From: Bacillus rubiinfantis
GTDB lineage: Bacteria; Bacillota; Bacilli; Bacillales; Cytobacillaceae
Reading direction: 5' to 3'
Length of the DNA stretch: 64,000 bases
NCBI GenBank assembly: GCA_000752035.1
Contig: CCFE01000024.1
Coordinates: forward strand, 186,001-250,000
Made by a program: the position numbers and the translations under genes. Below the pieces are notes generated by a model. That model was not told the origin of the DNA. It made no database searches and was given only the letters and a program-made list of their open reading frames with translations. Shown one piece after another: positions 46,133 to 56,489 of the stretch (the stretch's first letter is position 1; each line of letters starts with the position of its first letter).

Positions 46133-47848
46133 ATGTCATTTGATGGATTATTTACAACAGCAATGGTACGTGAATTATCACATGCCTTAAAAGGCGGACG
46201 TATTAACAAGGTGCATCAGCCTTATAAAAATGAAATTATTTTAGTCGTGCGTGCTAATGGGGTAAACCACAAGTTACTGCTGTCGGCCCATCCAAGCTAT
46301 GCAAGAGCGCAACTAACGAATGAAGTCTATGAAAATCCAAGTGAACCGCCGATGTTTTGTATGCTCTTGCGCAAACATATTGAAGGACATATTATTGAGG
46401 ATTTATATCAGCTTGAAAATGAGCGAATGATTATTTTGGAAATTAAAGGACGAAATGAGATTGGCGATATCAGCTTGAAACAGGTCATTGTCGAAATCAT
46501 GGGAAGACATAGTAATATTATCCTGGTTGATAAGTCACGCCAACTGATTCTCGATTGTATAAAGCATGTTTCCTTCGCAGTTAACAGCTATCGTGCACTT
46601 TTGCCCGGGCAGACTTATATTTTTCCGCCAAAGCAGGATAAGGATAATCCTTTCGCAGCTACCGAAGCAGATGTAACCAAAAAATTAGATTACAATGGTG
46701 GAAAATTAGATCGGCAAATCGTAGACAGCTACGCAGGTATTTCCCCACTGTTTGCCAAAGAGGTGATTTATCAAAGCGGTCTGGCAAACCGGGTAACAGT
46801 TCCAAAAACCTTAATAGCCATGGTACAAAAGATTAAAGCGGGTGAAATTGAGCCTGCGATTATCACAACAACGAGTAAGGAAGCATTTTATTTATTCCCG
46901 CTTCAGCATTTGAACGGCCAGGTAAAAACCTTCCCGTCTCTTAGCGAGTTGTTAGACCGCTTTTATTTTGGCAAAGCTGAGCGTGATCGGGTAAAGCAAC
47001 AAGGCCATGATATTGAACGTCTGATCATCAATGAAAAAGTGAAAAATGAAAACAAAATTGTAAAGCTGAACACTACTTTAATGGAGGCGGAGCAAGCAGA
47101 TCAATTCCAACTCTATGGTGAGTTATTAACTGCCAACCTCTATTCTGCCAAAAAAGGAATGAAGGAACTGACGGTCGTCAATTATTATGATGAAACAGGG
47201 GCAACGATTACCATTCCCCTCAATCCGCAGAAATCACCTTCAGACAATGCCCAAAAGTATTTTTCTAAATACCAGAAAGCAAAAAAGGCGATAACTATCG
47301 TTAACGAACAAATCCAACAGGCCGAGGAAGAGGTCGCCTATTTTGATAATCTGCTGCAGCAAGTACAATCAGCTTCACCGAAGGATTTACAAGAGATTCG
47401 TGAGGAACTAGTTGAAGGAGGCTATATTCGCGAACGCCAGCGAAAAAATAGCAAAAAAAATCAACGCACGAAACCGTTACTTGATGTCTTCCAATCTTCT
47501 GATGCTATTGACATCATTGTCGGGAAAAATAATAAGCAAAATGATTATTTAACAAATAAATTAGCAGGCAGGGATGAAATTTGGCTTCATACTAAAAACA
47601 TTCCTGGTTCACATGTTGTGATTCGCAGCCAAAATCCGCCGGAACAAACACTTAAGGAAGCAGCGATACTCGCGGCCTATTATAGTAAAGCGAGGAGTTC
47701 CAGCTCTGTCCCTGTTGACTATACAAAAGTAAGATATGTAAAAAAGCCGAATGGTGCTAAGCCTGGGTTTGTAATCTATGACCACCAACAGACAATTTAT
47801 GTAACACCTGATGAAGAATTAGTTGTTACATTGATAAACAATAAATGA
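46133..47848 (+). CDS. rqcH: Ribosome quality control factor RqcH (NFACT/FbpA family)
   Basis: A 571-residue NFACT protein, the bacterial Rqc2/NEMF counterpart that adds alanine tails to nascent chains on split 50S subunits. It begins MSFDGLFTTAMVREL. The NFACT-N domain covers about 1-180, a helical and coiled-coil middle (about 280-440) follows, and the NFACT-R domain (about 450-571) contains VGKNNKQNDYLTNK and EIWLHTKNIPGSHVV. AAAGGATG precedes the ATG. It converges with pyrE. Confidence 0.95.
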   Translation: MSFDGLFTTAMVRELSHALKGGRINKVHQPYKNEIILVVRANGVNHKLLLSAHPSYARAQLTNEVYENPSEPPMFCMLLRKHIEGHIIEDLYQLENERMIILEIKGRNEIGDISLKQVIVEIMGRHSNIILVDKSRQLILDCIKHVSFAVNSYRALLPGQTYIFPPKQDKDNPFAATEADVTKKLDYNGGKLDRQIVDSYAGISPLFAKEVIYQSGLANRVTVPKTLIAMVQKIKAGEIEPAIITTTSKEAFYLFPLQHLNGQVKTFPSLSELLDRFYFGKAERDRVKQQGHDIERLIINEKVKNENKIVKLNTTLMEAEQADQFQLYGELLTANLYSAKKGMKELTVVNYYDETGATITIPLNPQKSPSDNAQKYFSKYQKAKKAITIVNEQIQQAEEEVAYFDNLLQQVQSASPKDLQEIREELVEGGYIRERQRKNSKKNQRTKPLLDVFQSSDAIDIIVGKNNKQNDYLTNKLAGRDEIWLHTKNIPGSHVVIRSQNPPEQTLKEAAILAAYYSKARSSSSVPVDYTKVRYVKKPNGAKPGFVIYDHQQTIYVTPDEELVVTLINNK

Positions 47849-47852
47849 TATG

Positions 47853-47882
47853 AAAAAGGAAAGCTCCAAGGCTTTCCTTTTT
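47853..47882. terminator. Bidirectional terminator between rqcH and pyrE
   Basis: A perfect 12-bp inverted repeat AAAAAGGAAAGC/GCTTTCCTTTTT with a 6-nt loop. It has a T run in both directions and sits 4 nt after the rqcH stop and 7 nt after the pyrE stop, so it serves both genes. Confidence 0.92.
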
Positions 47883-47889
47883 CAATTAG

Positions 47890-48525
47890 TTAACAAAATT
47901 GTTGGATACTCCAGTGTTCAGGATCTTTGCTCCAAGATAGCAGACTTTCACGATCCCCTTCACTTATATAAGCTTTTTCAATTGATACGGTTACTAGGGT
48001 TGAAAAGTCTGTCAACGAATAATTAGGCAAGTTTTCCAGCATAAGTGCCTGCTTCCCTTTTTGAAGTTCATACGTAAAAATCGAAACGACGCCAACGATC
48101 TCACAACCTGCAGATCGCAGAGCCTCGGCTGCAACAATTACGCTTCCTCCGGTAGAAATTAGATCCTCAACAATTACAACTTTTTGCCCCTTCTCTACTC
48201 TTCCTTCTATTTGATTCTCCTTACCATGACCTTTTGCTTTGGAGCGAACGTAGCACATTGGTAAGTTCATTAATTCACTGACCCATGCTGCATGAGGAAT
48301 TCCCGCTGTTGCCGTTCCTGCGATTACCTCAGTTTCAGGAAAATGTTCCCGAATCAGTTGTACCAATCCTTGCGCAATTTCTCTCCTTACCTCCGGATAG
48401 GACAATGTTAAGCGATTGTCACAATAAATTGGTGACCGAAGCCCAGAAGACCATGTGAATGGTTCTGTTGGTTTTAATGTGACAGCCTTGATTTTTAATA
48501 AATCTTCAGCAATTTTCTGCTTCAT
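47890..48525 (-). CDS. pyrE: Orotate phosphoribosyltransferase
   Basis: A 211-residue enzyme making orotidine 5'-phosphate from orotate and PRPP. The PRPP-binding motif is VVIVEDLISTGGSV, and AGTATAGIPHAA and PMCYVRSKAKGHG match the family. The correct ATG (48525, MKQKIAEDLL) overlaps pyrF by 20 nt; the frame remains open for 48 further codons through pyrF, which is not part of this protein. Last gene of the pyr operon. Confidence 0.96.
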   Translation of the reverse strand: MKQKIAEDLLKIKAVTLKPTEPFTWSSGLRSPIYCDNRLTLSYPEVRREIAQGLVQLIREHFPETEVIAGTATAGIPHAAWVSELMNLPMCYVRSKAKGHGKENQIEGRVEKGQKVVIVEDLISTGGSVIVAAEALRSAGCEIVGVVSIFTYELQKGKQALMLENLPNYSLTDFSTLVTVSIEKAYISEGDRESLLSWSKDPEHWSIQQFC

Positions 48526-49237
48526 GGTTATAACCACTATTCCATACCTCCATCCATTTATAATAGCTTGCAAGCGGGTCAATTGACTTCGTGATTGAAC
48601 GTCCAACCACAATAGAACTGACCCCTTCTGTTTTGGCGAATTCTGGTGTAGCGATTCGTTTTTGATCATTAGTCTTATCGGCCGACATTCGAATCCCCGG
48701 ACAAACAGTCAAGAACTGCGAACCCAATTTTTCGCGAATCAGCCCCGCCTCCCAGGCAGAGCATACTACTCCATCCAAACCAGCATCATGTGTCAAAGTT
48801 GCATAATGCAGCACTGAGTCAGTTAAAGAAATTGGAATCAGTTGTTCTTCTTTCATTTGTGTTTCAGAAGTACTTGTTAATTGTGTTACAGCTATACAGC
48901 CAGGACGTTTGTTTCCGGCAGCTGTACCTGCCTCCAATCCTTCAAGCGCTGCCTCCATCATCTCTTTTCCCCCAGCAGCATGAACATTAATGAGATCACA
49001 TTGCAGCCGGGCTAGGCCTTTCATCGCCTGCATGACGGTATTCGGGATATCATGAAGCTTTAAATCTAGAAAAATACGATGTCCCGCAGTCTTTAATTGA
49101 TGAATAATGGCTGGGCCCTCTTGGTAAAATAACTCCATCCCCACTTTAACAAACAGCTGTTGACCTGCAAACGGCCGTAAAAATTGCTCAACCTCTGCCG
49201 CATTGGAAAAATCAAGCGCGATGATAAGCGAATTCAT
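48506..49237 (-). CDS. pyrF: Orotidine 5'-phosphate decarboxylase
   Basis: A 243-residue TIM-barrel enzyme producing UMP. It begins MNSLIIALDF and has the catalytic FLDLKLHDIPNT (D-x-K-x-x-D-I). The ATG at 49237 lies 11 nt after GGAAGGAG; eight upstream codons in frame are discarded because the Shine-Dalgarno sequence falls inside them. Overlaps pyrD by 26 nt and pyrE by 20 nt. Confidence 0.96.
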   Translation of the reverse strand: MNSLIIALDFSNAAEVEQFLRPFAGQQLFVKVGMELFYQEGPAIIHQLKTAGHRIFLDLKLHDIPNTVMQAMKGLARLQCDLINVHAAGGKEMMEAALEGLEAGTAAGNKRPGCIAVTQLTSTSETQMKEEQLIPISLTDSVLHYATLTHDAGLDGVVCSAWEAGLIREKLGSQFLTVCPGIRMSADKTNDQKRIATPEFAKTEGVSSIVVGRSITKSIDPLASYYKWMEVWNSGYNHEAENC

Positions 49238-50150
49238 GTTGTTTCCAGCTCCTTCCAACACATTCCTCTATATGGTCAAATCCAAGTTTCTCTAATAATA
49301 GGGGGAGTTGATTTATTATCGTCGGGCAAATAAACGGATCGATGAAATTTGCCGTCCCTATTGCAACAGCACTGGCACCAGCATAGAAAAACTCCATCAC
49401 ATCTTCAGCTGACTGGATTCCCCCTATTCCGATGATTGGTATTGTAACAGCCTGACTCACTTCATAGACCATCCGAATGGCAACCGGCTTAATCGCTGGC
49501 CCCGAAAGACCGCCTGTCCCATTGGCAATAATCGGTTTCGCAGTCTTTATATCGAGACGCATGCCAATTAGCGTATTAATCATCGTGATACCATCTGCAC
49601 CGCCTGCCTCCACTGCCTTAGCCATCTCGACAATATTGGTGACATTAGGTGATAGTTTGACATAGACCGGAACAGCGGAGACTTCCTTTACTTTTTTTGT
49701 TAATTCCTTTGCAATCTCGGGAATCGTTCCAAAAGCTAACCCTCCCGCTTTCACATTTGGACAGGAGATATTTAATTCAAGTGCCCTTACATTCGGAGCT
49801 TGGGAGATTTCCTTGGCAACGGTAACATAATCTTCCTCGATGGATCCAGCAATATTGGCGATAATTGGCACATCGAACTGGGATAGCCATGGCAGTTCCT
49901 CCGACAAAACCTTTTCCAACCCAGGGTTTTGTAATCCGATTGCATTTAACATTCCTGCTGCTGTTTCAGCCACTCGTGGGGTTGGATTGCCAAACCTAGG
50001 TTCAACGGTAGTTGCTTTAACCATAATCGCACCTAGCAAACTTAAATCATAAAATTTGCTAAACTCACGGCCAAACCCGAAACATCCTGATGCTGGCATT
50101 ATTGGATTTTTTAAATTCAAACCGGGTAATTGCATATTTAATTTACTCAA
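49212..50150 (-). CDS. pyrD: Dihydroorotate dehydrogenase, NAD-linked (class 1B) catalytic subunit
   Basis: A 312-residue FMN enzyme oxidising dihydroorotate to orotate. The catalytic cysteine is in the LNISCPN motif, as in class 1B enzymes (class 2 uses serine). It depends on PyrK, encoded immediately upstream with a 4-nt overlap, for electron transfer to NAD+. Confidence 0.97.
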   Translation of the reverse strand: MSKLNMQLPGLNLKNPIMPASGCFGFGREFSKFYDLSLLGAIMVKATTVEPRFGNPTPRVAETAAGMLNAIGLQNPGLEKVLSEELPWLSQFDVPIIANIAGSIEEDYVTVAKEISQAPNVRALELNISCPNVKAGGLAFGTIPEIAKELTKKVKEVSAVPVYVKLSPNVTNIVEMAKAVEAGGADGITMINTLIGMRLDIKTAKPIIANGTGGLSGPAIKPVAIRMVYEVSQAVTIPIIGIGGIQSAEDVMEFFYAGASAVAIGTANFIDPFICPTIINQLPLLLEKLGFDHIEECVGRSWKQHEFAYHRA

Positions 50151-50920
50151 AGCAGTACCTCCCCACCCCGAAATACCGGACCATCACTGCAGACTTTTTT
50201 ATATGAAACTGCTAAACCATCATCCTTGCTTTTACAGACACATGCCAAGCAGGCACCGATACCACAGCCCATCCGTTCTTCCATTGATAAATAGATTTTC
50301 TTTTCTTGATACTCTTGCCAAATCGCCTTTAACATTGGCAGTGGACCGCATGTATACAAACAGTCAAAGCTTAATGCCTTGATTACATCTGTAACAAACC
50401 CCTTCTTTCCATAAGAACCATCGGCTGTCGTAACGTAAGTCAGACCATTTTTGCTAAATTCCTGGGCATAAAAAACCACCTGCTTTGTTTGAAACCCAAG
50501 GACATGGATTACATTTACCCCTTTACAAGCAAGCTGATTAGAAAGCTCCAAAAGGGGTGGGATACCAACTCCACCGCCGACAAGCAAAGCTGTTTCACCA
50601 TTATCTACTGCTTCAATTGGAAAACCATTGCCCAGTGGGCCGAGGATATCAAGGGACATACCAGGCTGCATGGCTGCCATCAATGCAGTACCACGGCCTT
50701 CAATGCGGTAAACAAAAGTGATTTCCTTATTTTTTTTATCAAAGGAGGAAATACTAATCGGTCTTCGCAACAGCGGATCAAGACCATTAGTGATGCGAAT
50801 GTGAACGAATTGCCCCGGGGCATTAATATCCGCTGCTAATTGTGCGCTAACCTTCATTTCATAGATGCGATATGCAATTTCTCGATTACTAATAATTTCG
50901 CACAATTCTTTTTTCACCAT
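50147..50920 (-). CDS. pyrK: Dihydroorotate dehydrogenase electron transfer subunit PyrK
   Basis: A 257-residue ferredoxin-reductase-like subunit. It has the FAD motif RRPISISS, the nucleotide-binding LVGGGVGIPPL, and a C-terminal [2Fe-2S] site with four cysteines in CGIGACLACVC...VC. It forms the heterotetramer with PyrD. It overlaps carB by 32 nt, an unusually long overlap for this operon. Confidence 0.97.
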   Translation of the reverse strand: MVKKELCEIISNREIAYRIYEMKVSAQLAADINAPGQFVHIRITNGLDPLLRRPISISSFDKKNKEITFVYRIEGRGTALMAAMQPGMSLDILGPLGNGFPIEAVDNGETALLVGGGVGIPPLLELSNQLACKGVNVIHVLGFQTKQVVFYAQEFSKNGLTYVTTADGSYGKKGFVTDVIKALSFDCLYTCGPLPMLKAIWQEYQEKKIYLSMEERMGCGIGACLACVCKSKDDGLAVSYKKVCSDGPVFRGGEVLL

Positions 50921-53900
50921 TAAACAATGCCTCCTTTTTCTCCGTATACATAGCTTCTGTAGAAAAATTCATTGATTCAATTACCTGAAGAATTGCATTA
51001 GCTGTATCTAAAGAGGTTAAACAAGGAATGCCATTTTCAACAGCTTCACGGCGAATTCGAAAACCATCACGCTGTGGCTGCTTGCCTTTTGTTAACGTAT
51101 TAATAATAAAGTGCACTTCACCCTGATGAATAACATCTAACACCGTCTGGCCATCAGAGCCAATTTTTCCCACTTCCCTTACGTTGAGACCTGCCTCTTT
51201 CAAAATAGCTGCCGTACCTTTCGTAGCCATTAAGAGATAGCCATTTGCTGCAAATCTCTCCGCCAGCCTTAACGCTTCGTGTTTGTCTTTATCAGCAACT
51301 GTAAACAACACTGTCCCAAACTGCCGAATTCTCATCCCGGAGGCAACCAAGCCTTTATAAAGAGCCTTCTCCAGGGTACTATCCTTACCCATAACCTCAC
51401 CTGTAGACTTCATTTCTGGTCCTAAGGAGATATCAACACTTTTCAGTTTTGCAAAAGAGAATACGGGTACTTTCACGTACACACCCGGTACCTCCTCCAC
51501 CAGACCTGGAGTATATCCCTGATCCATAATCGAAGTTCCGAGGATTACTTTCGTTGCAATCTTGGCCATTGGAACACCGGTGATTTTACTTAAGAATGGA
51601 ACCGTTCTGCTTGACCGTGGATTAACTTCCAATACATAAACCTGGTCGCTTGCTAACACAAATTGAATATTTAACAGCCCTTTAATGTTCAATCCTTTAG
51701 CGAGTTTTTCCGTATATTCAACAAGGGTTTGCTGTACTTGCTTGGAAATCGTTTGCGGCGGATAAACCGCGATTGAATCCCCAGAGTGGACTCCAGCCCG
51801 TTCAATATGTTCCATAATTCCCGGAATCATTACATTTTGCCCATCACAAATCGCATCAATTTCAATTTCTTTTCCAGTTAGATAACGATCAATTAATACA
51901 GGGTGATGAGGGTTTATTTTTACTGCGTCCTTCATGTAGCGGAGCAATTCCTCTTTATAATAAACAATCTCCATTGCTCTTCCGCCAAGAACATAGGATG
52001 GACGAACAAGGACTGGGTAGCCAATTTCTTCAGCTATCAGCAACGCTTCTGCAACTGATAATGCTGTTTTTCCCAGTGGTTGCGGAATTTCCAATGCCTG
52101 AAGCGCTTGTTCAAACTTATCACGATCCTCAGCCTGGTCTAAATCATCCAAACTAGTTCCAAGAATATTTACTTCACGTTCTGCTAACTTAGCCGCTAGG
52201 TTAATAGCGGTTTGCCCGCCAAATTGAACGACTACACCAATTGGTTTCTCTAACTCGACGATATGCATTACATCTTCAATTGTCAACGGTTCGAAATAAA
52301 GCTTGTCGGAAATACTGAAGTCCGTTGAAACCGTTTCTGGATTGTTATTAATTATAATGGCCTCATACCCAGCCTCTTTGATGGCCTTAACAGAGTGAAC
52401 GGTCGCATAATCAAACTCGATCCCTTGACCTATCCGAATCGGCCCCGCCCCTAATACAATAACGCTTTCTCTATTACTGACAAGCGATTCATTTTCTTCT
52501 TCGTATGTTCCATAGTAATATGGTGTTTCTGATGCAAATTCCGCTGCACAAGTATCGACCATTTTGAAAACGGGAATGATGTCATGTTGCTTGCGTAAAT
52601 GGTAGATTGCCGATTCACTATCGTTCCAGAGCTGAGCAATTTTTTTATCGGTAAAGCCTTTCCGTTTTGCCTCAAACAATAATTCCAAATTATAACGGTT
52701 TGTCTTCAACTTATCTTCGAGCTCGATGATGCCTTGCAATTTATGTAAGAAAAATAGATCAATTCCGCTCCATTGATTGATTGCTTCGATTGTAATCCCA
52801 CGTTTTAAGGCTTCTGCAATATAGAAAAGACGTTCATCACCGGCCTTTTTGATTCGCTTTTCCAACAATTCATCTGTGATGTCTTCAGCGCCTAGTAATT
52901 CAAAATGATAAACCCCTGCCTCAAGAGAACGGATTGCTTTCAACAGTGATTCTTCAAAGGAACGACCAATTGCCATTACTTCGCCGGTTGCCTTCATTTG
53001 CGTTCCTAATGAACGATTTCCAGATTCAAATTTATCGAATGGCCACCTAGGAATTTTTGTTACCACATAGTCAAGTGCTGGTTCGAAGCTAGCAAAAGTC
53101 TTACCAGTAACAGGATTGAGCATTTCATCGAGAGTTAAGCCGACCGCAATCTTTGCTGCCAGCTTGGCAATCGGATATCCTGTTGCTTTTGAGGCCAGTG
53201 CAGAAGAACGGCTTACTCGAGGATTAACCTCAATTATGTAATAGTTGAAGCTCTCAGGGTCCAATGCCAGCTGGACATTACAACCGCCTTCGATTCCCAG
53301 TGCTCTGATAATTTTTAGTGAAACATTTCTTAATAACTGGTATTCGCGGTCACTCAAAGTCTGACTTGGAGCTACAACAATCGAATCCCCAGTATGTACA
53401 CCTACAGGATCAATGTTTTCCATATTACAGACGACAATAGCGTTATCATTGGAGTCACGCATCACTTCATACTCAATTTCCTTATATCCGGCGATGCTCT
53501 TTTCCAACAGACATTGTTGCACAGGGCTATATTTTAATCCGCTGGCAACAATGTCTTCAAGTTCCTCAGCATGACGACAAATACCTCCCCCAGTTCCTCC
53601 AAGTGTGAATGCAGGGCGAACAATAACTGGAAAACCGACCATTTCCACAAATGTTCTTGCTTCTGTTAAATCATGAATTATCGCACTATCCGGAACCGGT
53701 TCATCCAAACTATTCATTAAATTACGAAATAGTTCTCGATCCTCTGCCTGATGTATCGCTGACAGCTTTGTCCCTAGTATCTCAACACCGCATTCTTCCA
53801 AGACACCAGAGTTGGCTAATTCGACTGTTAAATTTAGTCCTGTCTGCCCTCCTAAAGTTCCTAAAATCGCATCCGGTCGTTCTTTTCGAATTATGCTGCT

Positions 53901-54122
53901 GACAAATTCAAGCGTCAATGGTTCAATATAGACAACATCAGCAATCTCTGTATCTGTCATAATTGTTGCCGGATTAGAGTTTACGAGAATTACTCGATAG
54001 CCCTCCTCTTTAAGGGCAATGCAGGCTTGAGTCCCTGCATAATCAAACTCTGCTGCCTGTCCGATGACAATTGGACCAGAGCCAATGACGAGAATGGAAT
54101 CAATATCTAAGCGTTTAGGCAT
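50889..54122 (-). CDS. carB: Carbamoyl-phosphate synthase, large subunit
   Basis: A 1077-residue enzyme of two homologous ATP-grasp halves followed by a C-terminal MGS-like regulatory domain (from about 935). The repeated VIGSGPIVIGQ (near 12) and VLGAGPIRIGQ (near 560) mark the start of each half. The large subunit uses ammonia channelled from CarA. It corresponds to B. subtilis pyrAB, the pyrimidine-regulated isoenzyme. It overlaps carA by 8 nt. Confidence 0.97.
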   Translation of the reverse strand: MPKRLDIDSILVIGSGPIVIGQAAEFDYAGTQACIALKEEGYRVILVNSNPATIMTDTEIADVVYIEPLTLEFVSSIIRKERPDAILGTLGGQTGLNLTVELANSGVLEECGVEILGTKLSAIHQAEDRELFRNLMNSLDEPVPDSAIIHDLTEARTFVEMVGFPVIVRPAFTLGGTGGGICRHAEELEDIVASGLKYSPVQQCLLEKSIAGYKEIEYEVMRDSNDNAIVVCNMENIDPVGVHTGDSIVVAPSQTLSDREYQLLRNVSLKIIRALGIEGGCNVQLALDPESFNYYIIEVNPRVSRSSALASKATGYPIAKLAAKIAVGLTLDEMLNPVTGKTFASFEPALDYVVTKIPRWPFDKFESGNRSLGTQMKATGEVMAIGRSFEESLLKAIRSLEAGVYHFELLGAEDITDELLEKRIKKAGDERLFYIAEALKRGITIEAINQWSGIDLFFLHKLQGIIELEDKLKTNRYNLELLFEAKRKGFTDKKIAQLWNDSESAIYHLRKQHDIIPVFKMVDTCAAEFASETPYYYGTYEEENESLVSNRESVIVLGAGPIRIGQGIEFDYATVHSVKAIKEAGYEAIIINNNPETVSTDFSISDKLYFEPLTIEDVMHIVELEKPIGVVVQFGGQTAINLAAKLAEREVNILGTSLDDLDQAEDRDKFEQALQALEIPQPLGKTALSVAEALLIAEEIGYPVLVRPSYVLGGRAMEIVYYKEELLRYMKDAVKINPHHPVLIDRYLTGKEIEIDAICDGQNVMIPGIMEHIERAGVHSGDSIAVYPPQTISKQVQQTLVEYTEKLAKGLNIKGLLNIQFVLASDQVYVLEVNPRSSRTVPFLSKITGVPMAKIATKVILGTSIMDQGYTPGLVEEVPGVYVKVPVFSFAKLKSVDISLGPEMKSTGEVMGKDSTLEKALYKGLVASGMRIRQFGTVLFTVADKDKHEALRLAERFAANGYLLMATKGTAAILKEAGLNVREVGKIGSDGQTVLDVIHQGEVHFIINTLTKGKQPQRDGFRIRREAVENGIPCLTSLDTANAILQVIESMNFSTEAMYTEKKEALFNGEKRIVRNY

Positions 54123-55206
54123 GTGCTGATACCCCCAGTTTCTTTTCTTCCATCATTTGCAGGAATTGATCAAAAAGCCGATTCCCATCTTCAGGTCCAG
54201 GTGAAGCCTCCGGATGAAATTGAACCGTGAATGCTGGATAATCTAAATGTTGTAATCCTTCGATAGAACCATCATTCAAAGCAACATGAGTCACTGCTAA
54301 TCTAGTATGTTTGATCGAGTCTGCCTCTACTTTAAACCCGTGATTTTGTGCCGTGATTAACACCTTCCCCGTTGCAAGGTCTTTTACAGGATGATTTGAT
54401 CCACGATGTCCAAACTTCATTTTTACAGTTTCCGCACCACAGGCAAGCGCTAATAATTGGTGACCTAAACAAATGCCAAACAGCGGCACTTTTCCTAATA
54501 CACCACGAAGCATATCGATGGCCTCTGGTACATCTTTTGGATTTCCTGGCCCGTTTGATAGCATTATTCCATCTGGCTGGAACTGGAATATTTCTTCAGC
54601 ATTAAAGTAATACGGAACGACAATCACATCACAGTCGCGTTTATTTAGCTCTCTTAAAATGCCATGCTTCATTCCAAAATCAACAAGTACCACTCTTTTT
54701 CCCCGCCCAGGACTTGGGTAAGCGTTCCTTGTTGATACCTGTCTTACTTGATCAATTGGCAGCCTGGTTTGCTTTAATAAATCAATTACTTCCTGCGGAT
54801 TCTTGTCAATTCCACAAATTGCGCCTTTTAATGTTCCATATTGGCGGATAATCCTCGTTAGTTTTCGGGTGTCAATGCCTGTAATTCCAGGGATTTTTTT
54901 CAATTCAAGATATTCAGATAAGGTAAATTCACTTCTCCAGTTTGAAGGGTAATCGGCGGCCTCTTTAACGACAAATCCCTTAACAGCTGGATGAATCGTC
55001 TCAAAGTCATCACGGTTGATTCCATAATTTCCAATTAACGGATATGTCAGTGTTACAATCTGACCACAATAGGATGGGTCAGAGAGAATCTCCTGGTATC
55101 CTGTCATTCCTGTTTGAAAAACAACTTCACCGATTACCTCTGCGTTACCGCCAATGCCCTCACCGATAAAAATCGAGCCATCTTCTAAAATCAATTGCCT
55201 TTTCAT
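54115..55206 (-). CDS. carA: Carbamoyl-phosphate synthase, small (glutaminase) subunit
   Basis: A 363-residue class I glutamine amidotransferase. The nucleophile lies in FGICLGHQLLA and the catalytic histidine and glutamate in QFHPEASPGP. I use the ATG at 55206 (MKRQLILEDGS), which shares ATGA with the pyrC stop codon, rather than the ATG four codons earlier that directly abuts AAAAAGG. Corresponds to pyrAA. Confidence 0.96.
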   Translation of the reverse strand: MKRQLILEDGSIFIGEGIGGNAEVIGEVVFQTGMTGYQEILSDPSYCGQIVTLTYPLIGNYGINRDDFETIHPAVKGFVVKEAADYPSNWRSEFTLSEYLELKKIPGITGIDTRKLTRIIRQYGTLKGAICGIDKNPQEVIDLLKQTRLPIDQVRQVSTRNAYPSPGRGKRVVLVDFGMKHGILRELNKRDCDVIVVPYYFNAEEIFQFQPDGIMLSNGPGNPKDVPEAIDMLRGVLGKVPLFGICLGHQLLALACGAETVKMKFGHRGSNHPVKDLATGKVLITAQNHGFKVEADSIKHTRLAVTHVALNDGSIEGLQHLDYPAFTVQFHPEASPGPEDGNRLFDQFLQMMEEKKLGVSAHA

Positions 55207-56489
55207 GCGATGACACATCCTTTTTCCCAGACAATCTGACCGTTATAAATAGTCATGACTGGCCAGCCGCTGCATTTCCAGCCATTAAACGGAGTATTTT
55301 TCCCCTTTGAGAAAAACTCCAGCGAATTGATCAAACGTTCTTCTGCTAAGTCTATTAGCACTAGGTCGGCATGAGCTCCTACCTCAATCCTTCCATATGG
55401 AAGCCCGAATGCTTGAGCTGGTTTTCTCGTTAAAAAGCTAATCAACTGCTCAAGAGTTAAAATATTTCCTTTGACTAAATAGGTATACAGTAATGGGAAG
55501 GCTGTCTCCAAACCGACAATGCCAAACGGAGCTAACTCCATACCTAACTGCTTTTCTTCTGTCGTATGCGGTGCATGATCGGTTGCGATGAAATCAATCG
55601 TGCCATCTAAGAGGCCGTCAATTAACGCTTGACGATCGGCAACAGATCTAAGCGGTGGGTTCATTTTGAAATTGGCATCTAAATCAGGAATATCTTCATC
55701 AGATAATAATAAATGATGCGGTGTAACCTCTGCTGTCACGTGAATTCCTGCCCGTTTCGCCTCTCTTACCACGCGGACAGACTCCTTTGTACTAATATGA
55801 CAAACATGATAGTGGCAACCAGTTGCTTCAGCTAATAAGACGTCGCGAGCAATCTGGACTGACTCACAAATAGAAGGAATTCCATTCAAGCCATTTTTTC
55901 GAGAAAATTCCCCTTCATGAACACAGCCTCTATGAATGAGGCTATTCTCCTCGCAATGAGCGACGATAGCGATATTTTCCTTTGCAGCATGCTGCATTGC
56001 CTGAAACATCATGTCAGCGTTTTGAACGCCGACCCCATCGTCTGTGAATGCAAACGCCCCTGCTTGCTTTAGCGCGTGAAAATTAGTTAACTCCCGCCCT
56101 AGCTGTCTTTTAGTAATTGATGCATATGGCAGGACCCGGACATGTGCCGTTTCATTAATCCGATTTTGCAACCATTCCACTTGTTGGCTCGTATCTGGTA
56201 CAGGCCTTGTGTTAGGCATTGCCGCCACCGTTGTGAATCCGCCGCGAGCAGCTGCTTTTGTTCCTGTAGCAATCGTTTCCTTCTGCTCTCCTCCCGGCTC
56301 GCGCAAATGTACGTGAAGATCAATAAACCCTGGTGCAACTAGCAAACCACTTGCATTCACTTTAAAATCAACGACAGCCTCAATTTTTTCAGCGATTTCG
56401 GCAATATATCCATCCTCTATTAAAATATCAGGTTGGCAAGTTTTACCATTAGATGCTATGTATGATGCGTTCTGGATAAGCAGTTGCAT
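55203..56489 (-). CDS. pyrC: Dihydroorotase
   Basis: A 428-residue zinc amidohydrolase of the class I type. It carries the metal-binding HVHLREPG, the active-site DHAPHT, and full family length. The ATG at 56489 follows GGGAGG and lies inside the 3' end of pyrB (41-nt overlap). Confidence 0.97.
   Translation of the reverse strand: MQLLIQNASYIASNGKTCQPDILIEDGYIAEIAEKIEAVVDFKVNASGLLVAPGFIDLHVHLREPGGEQKETIATGTKAAARGGFTTVAAMPNTRPVPDTSQQVEWLQNRINETAHVRVLPYASITKRQLGRELTNFHALKQAGAFAFTDDGVGVQNADMMFQAMQHAAKENIAIVAHCEENSLIHRGCVHEGEFSRKNGLNGIPSICESVQIARDVLLAEATGCHYHVCHISTKESVRVVREAKRAGIHVTAEVTPHHLLLSDEDIPDLDANFKMNPPLRSVADRQALIDGLLDGTIDFIATDHAPHTTEEKQLGMELAPFGIVGLETAFPLLYTYLVKGNILTLEQLISFLTRKPAQAFGLPYGRIEVGAHADLVLIDLAEERLINSLEFFSKGKNTPFNGWKCSGWPVMTIYNGQIVWEKGCVIA

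Noticed and set aside
48526..48669. Upstream extension of pyrE by 48 codons
   Set aside because: Lies inside pyrF in another frame; the family begins at MKQKIA and family length fits the shorter form.
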